A stretch of DNA of 64,000 bases from positions 1,054,001 through 1,118,000 of the forward strand of contig NZ_CP041166.1 of the NCBI RefSeq assembly GCF_009258045.1, given 5' to 3'. Each line of letters opens with the position of its first letter. The first letter of the stretch is position 1. Origin of the DNA: Sulfurimonas xiamenensis (GTDB lineage Bacteria; Campylobacterota; Campylobacteria; Campylobacterales; Sulfurimonadaceae). Under the pieces are notes generated by a model. It did no database searches and was not told the origin of the DNA. It was given only the letters and a program-made list of their open reading frames with translations. Both the position numbers and the translations under genes were made by a program. Of the stretch, positions 8,250-16,482 are shown piece by piece.

Positions 8250-11200
8250 ATGCCGATATTTTTAAACTCAGTCCTAAAAACTTACAAACAAAATGAAGCC
8301 CTCATAGCTCAGAGATGGGCATCCTACCAAAACTTTTTGGCAAAAGTAGAGTTTGTAAAGAGCGTCAAAGAGGAGAAGTACCAAGACGGCTTCTTGCATG
8401 ACATCTTTGAAGAGTGCTTAGGCTACACGCTTGACAACACAAACCCGCAAGAGTTCAATCTTGAGCGGGAAAAGAAGAATGAAACGGACTCTAAAAAAGC
8501 AGACGGCGTCATCTATGTAGATGACGAAGTTATCGGCATAGTGGAGCTAAAAGACCAAAAAAGCAAAAATCTAGATGCCATTGAAGCTCAAGCATTTAAC
8601 TACCACAACTCACACTCAAACTCAAAATACATCATCATCTCAAACTTTAACGAGCTGAGATTTTACATAGACAAAAAAACCGCTTACGAGAAGTTTGACC
8701 TCTTTTACCTCACTTACGATGAGTTTAAAAAACTGCATCTTCTGCTAAGTTACGAGAGCATAAAAGAGGGCTTGCCGCTCAAACTAAAAGAGAAATCGGC
8801 AAACTTTGAACTCCAAATTTCTAAAGAACTGTACAAAGACTTCTCGCTCTTTAGAACACATCTTTTTGAAAATATAGTCAAAAACAACTCTCTTGACAAA
8901 TCCACTCTCCTCCGCCTTACCCAAAAACTCTGCGACCGCATTATATTTATGCTCTTTGCAGAAGACAGAGGACTGCTGAGACACAACACCATCAAAGAGA
9001 TACGAGAGGAGTTTAGAGCTCAAAAATTTACCTCTTACACACTTTACGACATCTATAAGTTCTACTTTAACGCCATAAACGAGGGAAATAAAAAGCTTGG
9101 CATCCCAAAATACAACGGCGGACTTTTTGCAAAAGATGAGCTTCTAGACACTCTCATCATAGATGACGAATACCTTGACATGAAAGCGCAAAAACTAAGC
9201 GACTACGACTTTATGAGCGATGTAGGCGTAAATATACTCGGACATATATTTGAGCAGTCACTTACAGACTTGGAGGAGCTTCAGGCAAACATAGAGCATA
9301 CCGACTTTGACAAGAAAAAATCCAAACGCAAAAAAGACGGCGTCTTCTACACCCCTGAGTACATCACCCGCTACATAGTCGATAACACTCTGGGCAAGCT
9401 CTGCCATGATAAAAAAGAGGAGCTGCAAATCGGCGGCGAGACTTTAATACCCTCAAACCCGAAAAAACTCAAAAAAGCAGAACAAACCCATAAACAAAAT
9501 ATCCTTGCCTACCGCGAATGGCTCACAAACCTAAAGATACTAGACCCAGCATGCGGAAGCGGCGCATTTCTAAACCAAGCGTTAGAGTTTCTCATAAACG
9601 AACACACTCTCGTGCGAGATATGCTTCTGCCTTTTGAGGACTTAACACTCGGCTACGAGATAGAAAAAGAGATACTAGAACACAACCTCTACGGCGTAGA
9701 CATCAACGAAGACGCAGTAGAGATAGCAAAACTCTCTTTGTGGCTTAGAACTGCTCATAAGGGAAGAGAGCTTACGAGTTTGGCGGAGAAAATAGTATGT
9801 GCAAACTCACTCCTTGAAATGCCGTTTGATGAGGGAAGTTTTGATGTGGTTATCGGCAATCCGCCGTATGTAAGAGTTCAAGGGCTAAAAAGCAACTATG
9901 AAGATGAAGCGAAGCTTTATGAAACAAAATACAAATCCGCAACAGGCAATTATGATTTGTATGCACTCTTTTTAGAGATGAGCTTTGGCATGTTAAAGCC
10001 TACTGGAAAACTAAGCTATATCTTGCCTCATAAATTTCTCATCTCTGATTTTGGAAGCGGCTTAAGGGGATTTTTGGCGCAAAACAGAGCAGTTGAGAGT
10101 CTGCTTCATTTTGGCAGTGAAATGGTTTTTGAAGATGCTTCAACCTACACATGCATCATCACACTTTCACACAACAACGAAAACTTAAATTTTAAAGCAA
10201 TAAGCCCAAAAGATATCTTTGAACCTTTCAACTATGATACTGTAAGCTATCAAAAACTAAGCAGCGAAAAATGGAATCTTTCAAATCAAGACACCACAAA
10301 GGTATTTGAGAAAATAAAACAACAACCTTTAATAGTAAAAGATGTTTTTGCAAAGATTTTTCAAGGAGCCAAAACAGGCAGTGATGATATATTTTTACTA
10401 TTCAAAACTCAAAATGGACTTTACTCAAAAGCACTTGATAAAATAGTCGAAGTTGAAAGTGGGCTTTTAAAACCAATGCTTAAAGGTGAAGATATAAGCC
10501 GTTATGCAAATTTGCAAAATAGATATTTTGTAATATTTCCATATCTTATTGAAGACGGTAAAGCAAAACCGATGAGTGAATCATATATCCAAGAAAATTT
10601 TCCAAATGGGCACGAGTACTTAAAAGCAAATGAAGAATATTTACGAGGGCGTGAAAAAGGAAGATTTAATAATCCAAAAGAGTGGTTTTTATTTAGTAGA
10701 AATCAAGGAGTTAATTACTTTCATTTCAGCAAAATTATTATTCAAGAATTAAGTCTTGGCTCTAATTTAACATTTGACGATGTCGGCATGTGTCATGCAG
10801 GTCAATACAGCATGGTCAAAAAAGCAGATATCCAAGAAGATGATAAATTTTTTCTTGCCTTGTTAAACTCTTCTCTGATGTGGTTTTTCATAAAAAATAC
10901 AAGCACGGAGTTTAGAGGCGGCTATTTTGCTTATCAAACAAAATATATTGAACCTTTTCCACTTCCAAAACTAAAAAGTTTAAACGAACAAAAGCCATTT
11001 GTAGAAAAAGCCGACAAAATGCTCTCACTCAAAAAACAGCTCCAAGAGACAAAACAAAACTTTACAAATGAGCTGGGGTTAGAAAAACTGACTAAAAAAC
11101 TCCAAAACTTTGAGGAGCTGGAGTTTGAGGAGTTTGTGACCGAATACGCAAAAGCAAAGAAACTAAAATTTGCCGACAAACTAGCAGAGCGAAACTTCAA

Positions 11201-11351
11201 ACAAGAGTGGCAAGCCATTTTTGAGAACGATAAAGCCCTTACAAGCAAGCTAAAAGACGAGATAATCAAAACCGACAAAGAGATAGACAAAATGGTCTAT
11301 AAACTCTATGGATTGAGCGAAGATGAGATTAAGATTGTGGAAAATAGCTGA
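8250..11351 (+). CDS. Type IIG restriction-modification enzyme (Eco57I-like, nuclease and N6-adenine methyltransferase in one chain)
   Basis: 1033 residues. The N-terminal nuclease domain has a PD-(D/E)XK-like pattern: KKADGVIYVDDEVIG followed by IVELKDQ (residues about 90-115). The methyltransferase domain has LDPACGSGAFLNQALEFL (AdoMet motif I, near residue 430) and FDVVIGNPPYVRVQG (motif IV NPPY, near residue 530). The C-terminal 400 residues form a TaqI-like specificity domain. Single-chain enzymes of this kind both methylate and cut and need no separate subunits. Base composition changes inside the gene: nuclease and methyltransferase regions are richer in C and G, about 10200-10950 (specificity region) is A/T rich, and the last 350 bases are richer again, as expected if recognition domains are exchanged. 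It overlaps the next gene by 1 nt. Confidence 0.88.
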   Translation: MPIFLNSVLKTYKQNEALIAQRWASYQNFLAKVEFVKSVKEEKYQDGFLHDIFEECLGYTLDNTNPQEFNLEREKKNETDSKKADGVIYVDDEVIGIVELKDQKSKNLDAIEAQAFNYHNSHSNSKYIIISNFNELRFYIDKKTAYEKFDLFYLTYDEFKKLHLLLSYESIKEGLPLKLKEKSANFELQISKELYKDFSLFRTHLFENIVKNNSLDKSTLLRLTQKLCDRIIFMLFAEDRGLLRHNTIKEIREEFRAQKFTSYTLYDIYKFYFNAINEGNKKLGIPKYNGGLFAKDELLDTLIIDDEYLDMKAQKLSDYDFMSDVGVNILGHIFEQSLTDLEELQANIEHTDFDKKKSKRKKDGVFYTPEYITRYIVDNTLGKLCHDKKEELQIGGETLIPSNPKKLKKAEQTHKQNILAYREWLTNLKILDPACGSGAFLNQALEFLINEHTLVRDMLLPFEDLTLGYEIEKEILEHNLYGVDINEDAVEIAKLSLWLRTAHKGRELTSLAEKIVCANSLLEMPFDEGSFDVVIGNPPYVRVQGLKSNYEDEAKLYETKYKSATGNYDLYALFLEMSFGMLKPTGKLSYILPHKFLISDFGSGLRGFLAQNRAVESLLHFGSEMVFEDASTYTCIITLSHNNENLNFKAISPKDIFEPFNYDTVSYQKLSSEKWNLSNQDTTKVFEKIKQQPLIVKDVFAKIFQGAKTGSDDIFLLFKTQNGLYSKALDKIVEVESGLLKPMLKGEDISRYANLQNRYFVIFPYLIEDGKAKPMSESYIQENFPNGHEYLKANEEYLRGREKGRFNNPKEWFLFSRNQGVNYFHFSKIIIQELSLGSNLTFDDVGMCHAGQYSMVKKADIQEDDKFFLALLNSSLMWFFIKNTSTEFRGGYFAYQTKYIEPFPLPKLKSLNEQKPFVEKADKMLSLKKQLQETKQNFTNELGLEKLTKKLQNFEELEFEEFVTEYAKAKKLKFADKLAERNFKQEWQAIFENDKALTSKLKDEIIKTDKEIDKMVYKLYGLSEDEIKIVENS

Positions 11352-11890
11352 TGCATTACTACAATCAATTAGTGACAAAAATTGGAAATATATTGAAACC
11401 TATTGTTGTAACACAACATAAAATTGGTAATATTCTCTCTTCTTATGCTCCAGAAATTATCCAAATAGCTAAAATCTTTGAAGAGCTTCCGCAAAGAACA
11501 CAGCAGGCTGTCATGCTGTTGGCTAATGAAGGATGGTTTATTGATGCAGATTTTGCCTTAAACTCATTATTGCATCTTGAAAATAAGACTGCCGAAGAGA
11601 TAGAAGAACTTTTAGTACACTATTATGAAGAAAAGATAGAGGAAGTTGAAAAAAAACTGATCAATAAATTTCCTGAACGAAAAACCATTCTAACAAAAGC
11701 TTTTTATGCACATAACGAGCAGATATACGAGCTCTCTGTTCCAGTTTTTTTGATCCAGTCAGATGGTATATGCCACGATATGACGGGACACCATTATTTT
11801 CATAAAAGATATGAATTGAAACAGTATCTTGAAACCAATTTATCTGAGCAAGTATTTAGTGATTATTTAGAACTACACCCCTGTGAATGA
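11351..11890 (+). CDS. Unknown protein coupled to the type IIG gene, 3' end inside a repeat
   Basis: 179 residues. The ATG shares one base with the TGA of the restriction-modification gene (TGATG), so translation is coupled. The middle is helical and charged (about residues 80-115). It is followed by FPERKTILTKAFYAHNE and LSVPVFLIQSDGICHD, which resembles a conserved segment of uncharacterised bacterial proteins that I recall but cannot name. The last five residues (LHPCE) and the stop are encoded by the dispersed repeat starting at 11874, so the native C-terminus may have been lost. A role with the restriction system is suggested only by position. Confidence 0.65.
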   Translation: MHYYNQLVTKIGNILKPIVVTQHKIGNILSSYAPEIIQIAKIFEELPQRTQQAVMLLANEGWFIDADFALNSLLHLENKTAEEIEELLVHYYEEKIEEVEKKLINKFPERKTILTKAFYAHNEQIYELSVPVFLIQSDGICHDMTGHHYFHKRYELKQYLETNLSEQVFSDYLELHPCE

Positions 11891-11988
11891 ATCTCCATTT
11901 TTTCTCTCTCGTTCCCATCGTCCTCGATGGGAATGCATACTGTAAAATAACCTGAAACAGACACTCCCACGCAGAAGCATGAGAGATA
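11874..11988 (+). repeat. Hairpin repeat, copy A (complete)
   Basis: Begins with the terminal motif TACACCCCTGTGAATGAATC, then a T-rich stretch, then the hairpin TTCCCATCG-TCCT-CGATGGGAA (11912-11933, 9 bp perfect stem), GCATACTGTAA, AACCTGAAA, and ends with ACTCCCACGCAGAAGCATG. The copy supplies the stop codon of the gene upstream and contains the first ATG of the DUF4160 gene downstream. Confidence 0.85.
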
Positions 11989-12266
11989 AAAATACTTTTT
12001 TACATGTTAAGAAAATTAACGATACAATAAAGCAAAATTCATGGAGACTTGATTTGCCAACGGTACTAAGAGTAGACGGTTTTAGATTTTTCTTTTTTAG
12101 TGATGAACATTTGCCGTTGCACATTCATGTTGAAAAAGGCGATGGCTACATGAGGGTTGAACTTGATACCTTTAAAGTTACCAAGCGGTATAAACTCTCT
12201 AAAACAGATGAGAAAAAGATAATAACCATTATACAAGAGCATCAGCAAAAACTTATAGGAGCGTAG
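11979..12266 (+). CDS. DUF4160 domain protein
   Basis: Up to 95 residues. LPTVLRVDGFRFFFFSDE followed by HLPLHIHVEKGDG is the DUF4160 signature (PTI-x-GFRF-x3-SxEHxPPHxHV). This small domain is usually found next to a DUF2442 gene, as here with a 1 nt gap. Such pairs have been suggested to be toxin-antitoxin modules, but I know of no proof. The ATG at 11979 lies in the tail of repeat copy A. Many family members start at or just before the PTV segment, so the true start may be the TTG at 12054 and the first 25 residues may be an artefact of the repeat. Function unknown. Confidence 0.7.
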   Translation: MRDKNTFLHVKKINDTIKQNSWRLDLPTVLRVDGFRFFFFSDEHLPLHIHVEKGDGYMRVELDTFKVTKRYKLSKTDEKKIITIIQEHQQKLIGA

Positions 12267-12267
12267 G

Positions 12268-12510
12268 ATGAATACTTCAATTACAAGAGTTGATTTCGGT
12301 GATAAAATTTATATCTACTTAAAAAGCAGTGATATTTTGACTATACCTTACAGTTATACCAAAAAAATTCAAAATACAAAAAAAGAGCAGCTTTTAAACT
12401 ATCGTATTATTGGCGGCGGTATAGGAGTTCATTTTGAAGAGATAGATGAGGATATTTCACTGAGCGGTATTATTGCATATAAAATAAATCATGAGCTAAA
12501 AGCTTCTTAA
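12268..12510 (+). CDS. DUF2442 domain protein
   Basis: 80 residues. The pattern of a beta-rich start (VDFGDKIYIYLKSSDILTIPY), a helix with KKEQLLNYRIIG, and then GIGVHFEEIDEDISLSGII matches DUF2442, whose end is typically GxxIxWxxLDEDIxxxGLL. It starts 1 nt after the DUF4160 gene and ends 3 nt before repeat copy B. The pair is thus enclosed between two copies of the same repeat. Function unknown; the two probably act together. Confidence 0.72.
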   Translation: MNTSITRVDFGDKIYIYLKSSDILTIPYSYTKKIQNTKKEQLLNYRIIGGGIGVHFEEIDEDISLSGIIAYKINHELKAS

Positions 12511-12512
12511 AA

Positions 12513-12573
12513 TACGCCCTCTTCTCGTTCCTATCGTCCTCGATGGGAATGCATACTGTAACAATAACCTGAC
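12513..12573 (+). repeat. Hairpin repeat, copy B (headless)
   Basis: Carries TACGCCC, TTCTCGTTCC and TATCG-TCCT-CGATGGGAATGCATACTGTAA, then AACCTGA. The leading motif is shortened and the right part is missing; copy C follows about 10 nt later in the same orientation. One base of the hairpin's left arm differs from copy A (CCTATCG instead of CCCATCG). Confidence 0.8.
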
Positions 12574-12582
12574 ATATAAAAC

Positions 12583-12700
12583 TACACCCCAGTGAATGAA
12601 TCTCCACTTTTTTTCTTATTCACAGCCTCCTGCGATGGGAATGCGTACCATCAAACAACCTGAAATACGCACTCCTATGTAGGAACATGGGAGCGAGTAA
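12583..12700 (+). repeat. Hairpin repeat, copy C (complete)
   Basis: TACACCCCAGTGAATGAATC, then T-rich sequence, TGCGATGGGAATGCGTACC, AACCTGAAA, and ACTCCTATGTAGGAACATGG followed by GAGCGAGTAA. The left arm of the first hairpin is decayed; the right-hand hairpin CTCCTATGTAGGAACATGGGAG is well kept. It is in the same orientation as copies A, B and D. Confidence 0.8.
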
Positions 12701-12718
12701 TACCATATAAAATTAAAC

Positions 12719-12730
12719 TACGCCCCTAAT
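12719..12730 (+). repeat. Terminal motif half-site at the DUF2231 stop codon
   Basis: TACGCCCCTAAT matches 11 of 12 bases of the inner end unit TACACCCCTAAT seen at the right end of the RAYT element. The CTA inside it (12726-12728) is the TAG stop of the minus-strand DUF2231 gene. Confidence 0.55.
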
Positions 12731-13205
12731 ATTTACTAATTTTTTGCTCATCAACTCTTTGTATAGCAACACTCTTATCGATACCTGCAGAGTATTTATA
12801 AACAAGTATTCCCCCGCTTCTTCCTTGATAAAGTGAAACTATCAACAGAACTACTATTAAAACAAGAGAGACATTCTCATATAAAAGAGAGTCTTTAGAA
12901 ATGGCAAGCCATTTTACTATAGAAGTCGCTATTAAAATAGCTACAACAATAAAGCCGAATATTTTATGGCTATTTAAAGAGCTTACACCTTCTTGAATGA
13001 TATTTTGATTTGCCATAATTTTTTGTGCATCTTCTATTCCGCTGATTATAGCGAGAAAAGATGCCAGCATCGCAAAACCGACAATTCTAAATGCTGCTTT
13101 GGAATAAGCTTTGTCTTTTGTAATGAAGAAAGTAAATTGGGAAAACAAAGCAATAACTGGTAATGCTACCACAAAATGTACAAACGGAGGATGTAATATA
13201 TTCAT
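12726..13205 (-). CDS. DUF2231 family membrane protein
   Basis: 159 residues with about four hydrophobic segments: LHPPFVHFVVALPVIALFSQF, FRIVGFAMLASFLAIISGIED, HKIFGFIVVAILIATSI and VSLVLIVVLLIVSLYQG. The LHPxxVHFP-like start and the GxxDA/ED end of helix two are typical of DUF2231 (COG4244), predicted inner-membrane proteins of unknown role. The stop codon lies in a copy of the repeat's end motif. It is flanked on both sides by repeat copies (C and D). Function unknown. Confidence 0.75.
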   Translation of the reverse strand: MNILHPPFVHFVVALPVIALFSQFTFFITKDKAYSKAAFRIVGFAMLASFLAIISGIEDAQKIMANQNIIQEGVSSLNSHKIFGFIVVAILIATSIVKWLAISKDSLLYENVSLVLIVVLLIVSLYQGRSGGILVYKYSAGIDKSVAIQRVDEQKISKY

Positions 13206-13281
13206 TTTTCTTCCTTGTATTTAGAGAATACATAAATTATAGTATTAAAAAAATTAATAATATATTAAATGCTTTTCAAGT

Positions 13282-13413
13282 TACACCCCAATGAATGAAT
13301 CTCCACCTAAGAGATTTTCTAGTTTTTTCTCGTTCCCATGTTCTCCGTGAAAACACATACCGTACAACAACATGAAATAAACACTTTCATAAAGGATCAT
13401 GCGAGCATAATAA
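13282..13413 (+). repeat. Hairpin repeat, copy D (diverged)
   Basis: TACACCCCAATGAATGAATC at the left end, then TTTTTTCTCGTTCCCATG, a loop with TTCTCCGTG, ACACATACCGTA, CAACATGAAA, ACACTTTCAT and GATCATGCGAGCATAATAA. The element can be aligned along its whole length to copy A, but the stem has lost pairing, so it is an older copy. It lies between the DUF2231 and FmdE-like genes. Confidence 0.7.
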
Positions 13414-13467
13414 ATACGAAGTAATAATTTTGTTCACAGGATTTATTTAGAAAACTCGATGATGTGT

Positions 13468-13473
13468 TATAAT
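13468..13473 (+). promoter_or_regulatory. -10 box for the FmdE-like gene
   Basis: TATAAT at 13468-13473, 78 nt before the chosen start codon. It is followed by the small inverted repeat GTGC-ACTTA-GCAC (13484-13496). No clear -35 is seen, as is common in Campylobacterota. Confidence 0.4.
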
Positions 13474-13551
13474 AGCCACATCCGTGCACTTAGCACTAAA
13501 GAGATAAAATGTTTTGATTTGCATTTATACCAAACAAAAGGAAGTAGAAAC

Positions 13552-14145
13552 ATGAAATACCAAAAGTTTTTTGACGAGATAGAACTCATCACATTACAAG
13601 ATGAGCTGGCGCATTTTCTCGGGGTAAACGATGATGGGATACTTGAAATTTCCTATCTGGATATAGTAAAGGTAGCCGGTCACAGTTGCGCAACTGTCGC
13701 AGGAGCCTATCTCATTGCTCTTAAAGGGTTGAAAGCGTTGTACGGAGATGAAATTCCCAAAAGAGGTAAAATCAAGGTGGAGTTGCAAAAACCAATTCAC
13801 GAAGAGCATACCGGCGTGGTTGGTTTTGTACTCTCAAATATTACAGGAGCCACTACGGATTATGGCTTCGGCGGTATCCCAGGCGGCAAGTTTAATCGTC
13901 AGGATTTGCTTTTTTACGGCGCACCTATCGATACTGATGTTCGATTTACACGCCTAGATACAAACAAGCAAGTGGGCATAAACTACCGACCGGGCAAGGT
14001 AGTAAATCCTATGCAGATTCTTACGAGTGCCATCGGTCCCAACGCTACACCGGAGGATAAAGAAAGTTTTCCCCACCGCTTTCAACAGATGGTTCACACT
14101 CTATTTAAAAACAAAGACACAGTAATTGAAGTGGTTCAATATTAA
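13552..14145 (+). CDS. FmdE-like (formylmethanofuran dehydrogenase subunit E family) protein
   Basis: 197 residues from the start chosen here. AAAGGAAG lies 8 nt before this ATG, while a longer frame from 13459 has no ribosome binding site and covers the -10 box. VAGHSCATVAGAYLIALKGL near residue 40 is the FmdE-type metal-binding segment (GHxC followed by a helix), and YGFGGIPGGKFNRQDLLFYG follows. Standalone FmdE-like proteins occur widely outside methanogens, often near molybdenum or metal metabolism, with no settled function. It has no link with its neighbours, which are repeats and small accessory genes. Confidence 0.7.
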   Translation: MKYQKFFDEIELITLQDELAHFLGVNDDGILEISYLDIVKVAGHSCATVAGAYLIALKGLKALYGDEIPKRGKIKVELQKPIHEEHTGVVGFVLSNITGATTDYGFGGIPGGKFNRQDLLFYGAPIDTDVRFTRLDTNKQVGINYRPGKVVNPMQILTSAIGPNATPEDKESFPHRFQQMVHTLFKNKDTVIEVVQY

Positions 14146-14149
14146 ACCA

Positions 14150-14213
14150 ACTCCCTCTCCTTCCCATCGCTTTCCGATGGGAATACAAAGTATTGTGTAG
14201 CAGAGCAACTCCT
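14150..14213 (+). repeat. Hairpin repeat, copy E (partial)
   Basis: AACTCCCTCTCC, then the hairpin TTCCCATCG-CTTTC-CGATGGGAA (14161-14183, 9 bp perfect stem), then a shortened tail AGAGCAACTCC. It fills the whole gap between the FmdE-like and LpxR-like genes, and its tail abuts the TTG start of the latter. Confidence 0.75.
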
Positions 14214-15166
14214 TGAAAATTAAGTTATTAAAAAAAAGTTTCTTATTTTTAACAACTTCTTTGATATATGCTGACACAGTATCACTTGTTTTGGAAAATG
14301 ATGCAATCGTTGGGCAAGATCATCATTACACAAATGGTATATACCTTACTTGTATGAGTGAAAACAACACTACATTTCCTGATCTTTTAAGTTTTATTGA
14401 TTTAGAACAAAAAAATATCGCTTTTTCAATCTCACACGCTATATTTACGCCTGAAAATAAAGAGATTAATACAAGAGATTTAAATGATTTACCTTATGCG
14501 GGTTATGTTGACTTAAACTTTTTAGCTTATAAATCATCTGCAAATTTTTTTCATGAAGCGGGTATAAATATAGGTATGGTTGGTCCTTTTGCACAAGCGG
14601 ATACGCTGCAAAAAGACTTTCACTCTCTATTTGGATTTAATGAACCAAACGGGTGGGATAACCAGTTAGATGATGAATTTATCTACGGGATTTCTTATAA
14701 TGTCGGTTACAAAACAGATCCCTTTGCAATTCAAGATTTGAGCTTAGACCTCACGACAAATATCAAAGCTGACCTTGGCAATTTTTATACTGGAACATTA
14801 GTGGGCACTTCTTTGAGGCTGAGCAGCATTGCGATGCGTAGTTTTACTACTGCAGGAAATTTCATAGGTGCGAATGAGACCTCAGTGCTTAATTATGAAC
14901 CAACCAAAAGTTTTAATTGGGCATTATCCCTTAGCATATATTACAATAAATTTAATACCTACTATTTAATTGATGAAGCAATTGAAGAGGGATATTATCT
15001 TGATGAATTAGACTATATAATTAGTCAAAAACTTGCTTTAGATCTCTATTACAATGCTCTAAAAGTCTCTCTTTATCTTAAATCTGTTGATATTCAAACA
15101 AAGAGTATATTTTCTTCTAGTAATGAAAAAATAGGCGGCATCAGTATTATTTGGAAGTGGGACTGA
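14213..15166 (+). CDS. LpxR-like lipid A deacylase family outer membrane protein (DUF2219)
   Basis: 317 residues. A signal peptide (KIKLLKKSFLFLTTSLIYA) leads to SLVLENDAIVGQDHHYTNGIYLT, the LpxR/DUF2219 signature (ENDxxxxxDxxYTNG), and LPYAGYVDLNFLAYK follows near residue 97. The rest alternates as expected for a beta-barrel and ends with an aromatic, GGISIIWKWD. LpxR removes the 3'-acyloxyacyl group of lipid A in Salmonella and Helicobacter. Activity here is inferred from family only. The TTG start at 14213 lies at the edge of repeat copy E with no clear ribosome binding site, so the native 5' end may have been changed by the repeat. Confidence 0.75.
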   Translation: MKIKLLKKSFLFLTTSLIYADTVSLVLENDAIVGQDHHYTNGIYLTCMSENNTTFPDLLSFIDLEQKNIAFSISHAIFTPENKEINTRDLNDLPYAGYVDLNFLAYKSSANFFHEAGINIGMVGPFAQADTLQKDFHSLFGFNEPNGWDNQLDDEFIYGISYNVGYKTDPFAIQDLSLDLTTNIKADLGNFYTGTLVGTSLRLSSIAMRSFTTAGNFIGANETSVLNYEPTKSFNWALSLSIYYNKFNTYYLIDEAIEEGYYLDELDYIISQKLALDLYYNALKVSLYLKSVDIQTKSIFSSSNEKIGGISIIWKWD

Positions 15167-15355
15167 GTTTTTAACACACCATGCAAATTCATTCCCTTGT
15201 TGAAACCATAAAAAACATGCATTAGAGAGACTGCTTTTCTTCTCACCTCTTCTTAAAAATAAACACTCAAAAATAGCAAAAGCCGTTAAAGCGTTCTCTT
15301 TGTATATTTTAGTTATTATTGCAAAAAATATTTAATAAGCACAAAAAGGTCAATT

Positions 15356-16456
15356 ATGGGTTTAAGTATCGGTCTTGTAGGACTTCCAAATGTAGGCAAA
15401 TCAACAACTTTTAACGCACTTACAAAAGCACAAAACGCGGAGGCGGCTAACTACCCGTTTTGTACCATCGAGCCAAACAAGGCAGTCGTTCCTGTTCCTG
15501 ATGTAAGATTGCAAGAACTTGCAAAGATAGTAAATCCTGAACGCATTCAGCACTCTACTCTTGATTTTGTAGATATCGCAGGATTGGTTAAAGGTGCTAG
15601 CAAAGGTGAAGGACTAGGAAACAAGTTTTTATCTAACATCCGCGAGACTGAAGTGATTTTACATATTGTCAGATGTTTTGAAGATGATAACATCGTTCAT
15701 ACAGAGGGAAGCATCCACCCGCTAAGAGATGTGGAGATAATCGAGGGAGAGCTTATTTTAGCTGATATCGAGGTTTTACAAAACAGAGCAGACAGACTTA
15801 AAAAACAGGCAAAAACTGACAAAAGTGCAGCTGCTGTTTTAGCTTTAGCAGAAGAACTTTTAGAGTTTTTAGCTGATGGGAATCTGGCTAAAAACTTTCC
15901 AAAAGCAGACAGTGACGAGTATAAGCAGCTAAATCACGAAGTAAGACTCTTAACAGGCAAAGAGATTATGTACGGTGCAAATGTCGATGAGGAAGGTCTG
16001 GTTGAAGACAGCCAATATGTACTGGACCTAAAAGAGCATGCGGCAAAAAACAACTGCGAACTTATAAAACTTTGTGCAAAAATCGAAGAGGAGCTCGTCG
16101 GTCTTGAGGATGATGAAGCAGAAGAGTTTTTAAGCTCTCTTGGCGTTGAAGAGTCTGGACTTGGACAAATCATCCAAAAAGGTTTTGACAAACTTGGACT
16201 TATGAGTTACTTTACAGCAGGTGTAAAAGAGGTTCGCGCTTGGACAATCCGCAAAAACACTACGGCTCCAAAAGCAGCAGCAGTTATTCATAATGATTTT
16301 GAAAAAGGTTTTATCCGCGCAGAAGTTATCTCCTATGAAGATTTTATAGCCTGCGGCGGCGAAGCAAAAGCAAAAGAAGCAGGAAAAATGAGACTAGAAG
16401 GCAAAGAGTACATCGTACAAGACGGCGATATCATGCACTTTAGATTTAATGTCTAA
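15356..16456 (+). CDS. ychF: Redox-regulated ribosome-binding ATPase YchF
   Basis: 366 residues, usual length. G1 [17 protein letters not shown] at residue 8, [19 protein letters not shown] (switch I), [20 protein letters not shown] (G3), HIVRCFED, then the coiled-coil insert and the C-terminal TGS domain ([40 protein letters not shown]) ending in the invariant MHFRFNV. YchF is an Obg-family protein that prefers ATP and binds ribosomes; it is linked to translation under oxidative stress. It stands alone, convergent with the efflux operon. A perfect 11 bp stem covers its stop codon. Confidence 0.95.
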   Translation: MGLSIGLVGLPNVGKSTTFNALTKAQNAEAANYPFCTIEPNKAVVPVPDVRLQELAKIVNPERIQHSTLDFVDIAGLVKGASKGEGLGNKFLSNIRETEVILHIVRCFEDDNIVHTEGSIHPLRDVEIIEGELILADIEVLQNRADRLKKQAKTDKSAAAVLALAEELLEFLADGNLAKNFPKADSDEYKQLNHEVRLLTGKEIMYGANVDEEGLVEDSQYVLDLKEHAAKNNCELIKLCAKIEEELVGLEDDEAEEFLSSLGVEESGLGQIIQKGFDKLGLMSYFTAGVKEVRAWTIRKNTTAPKAAAVIHNDFEKGFIRAEVISYEDFIACGGEAKAKEAGKMRLEGKEYIVQDGDIMHFRFNV

Positions 16457-16462
16457 AGTGCA
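16434..16462 (+). terminator. Perfect 11 bp inverted repeat across the ychF stop codon
   Basis: TGCACTTTAGA (16434-16444), 7 nt loop, TCTAAAGTGCA (16452-16462). It covers the codons for the conserved C-terminal HFRFNV and the TAA. No T-tract follows on either strand, so it is not a classical intrinsic terminator. It could end or protect the ychF mRNA and separate it from the convergent efflux operon that ends at 16483. Confidence 0.5.
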
Positions 16463-16482
16463 AATAGAATCAAACTTAAGCT

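Noticed and set aside
11874-14213. CRISPR array
   Set aside because: Repeats are over 100 bp, unevenly spaced, separated by genes and carry hairpins; no constant spacers and no cas genes.
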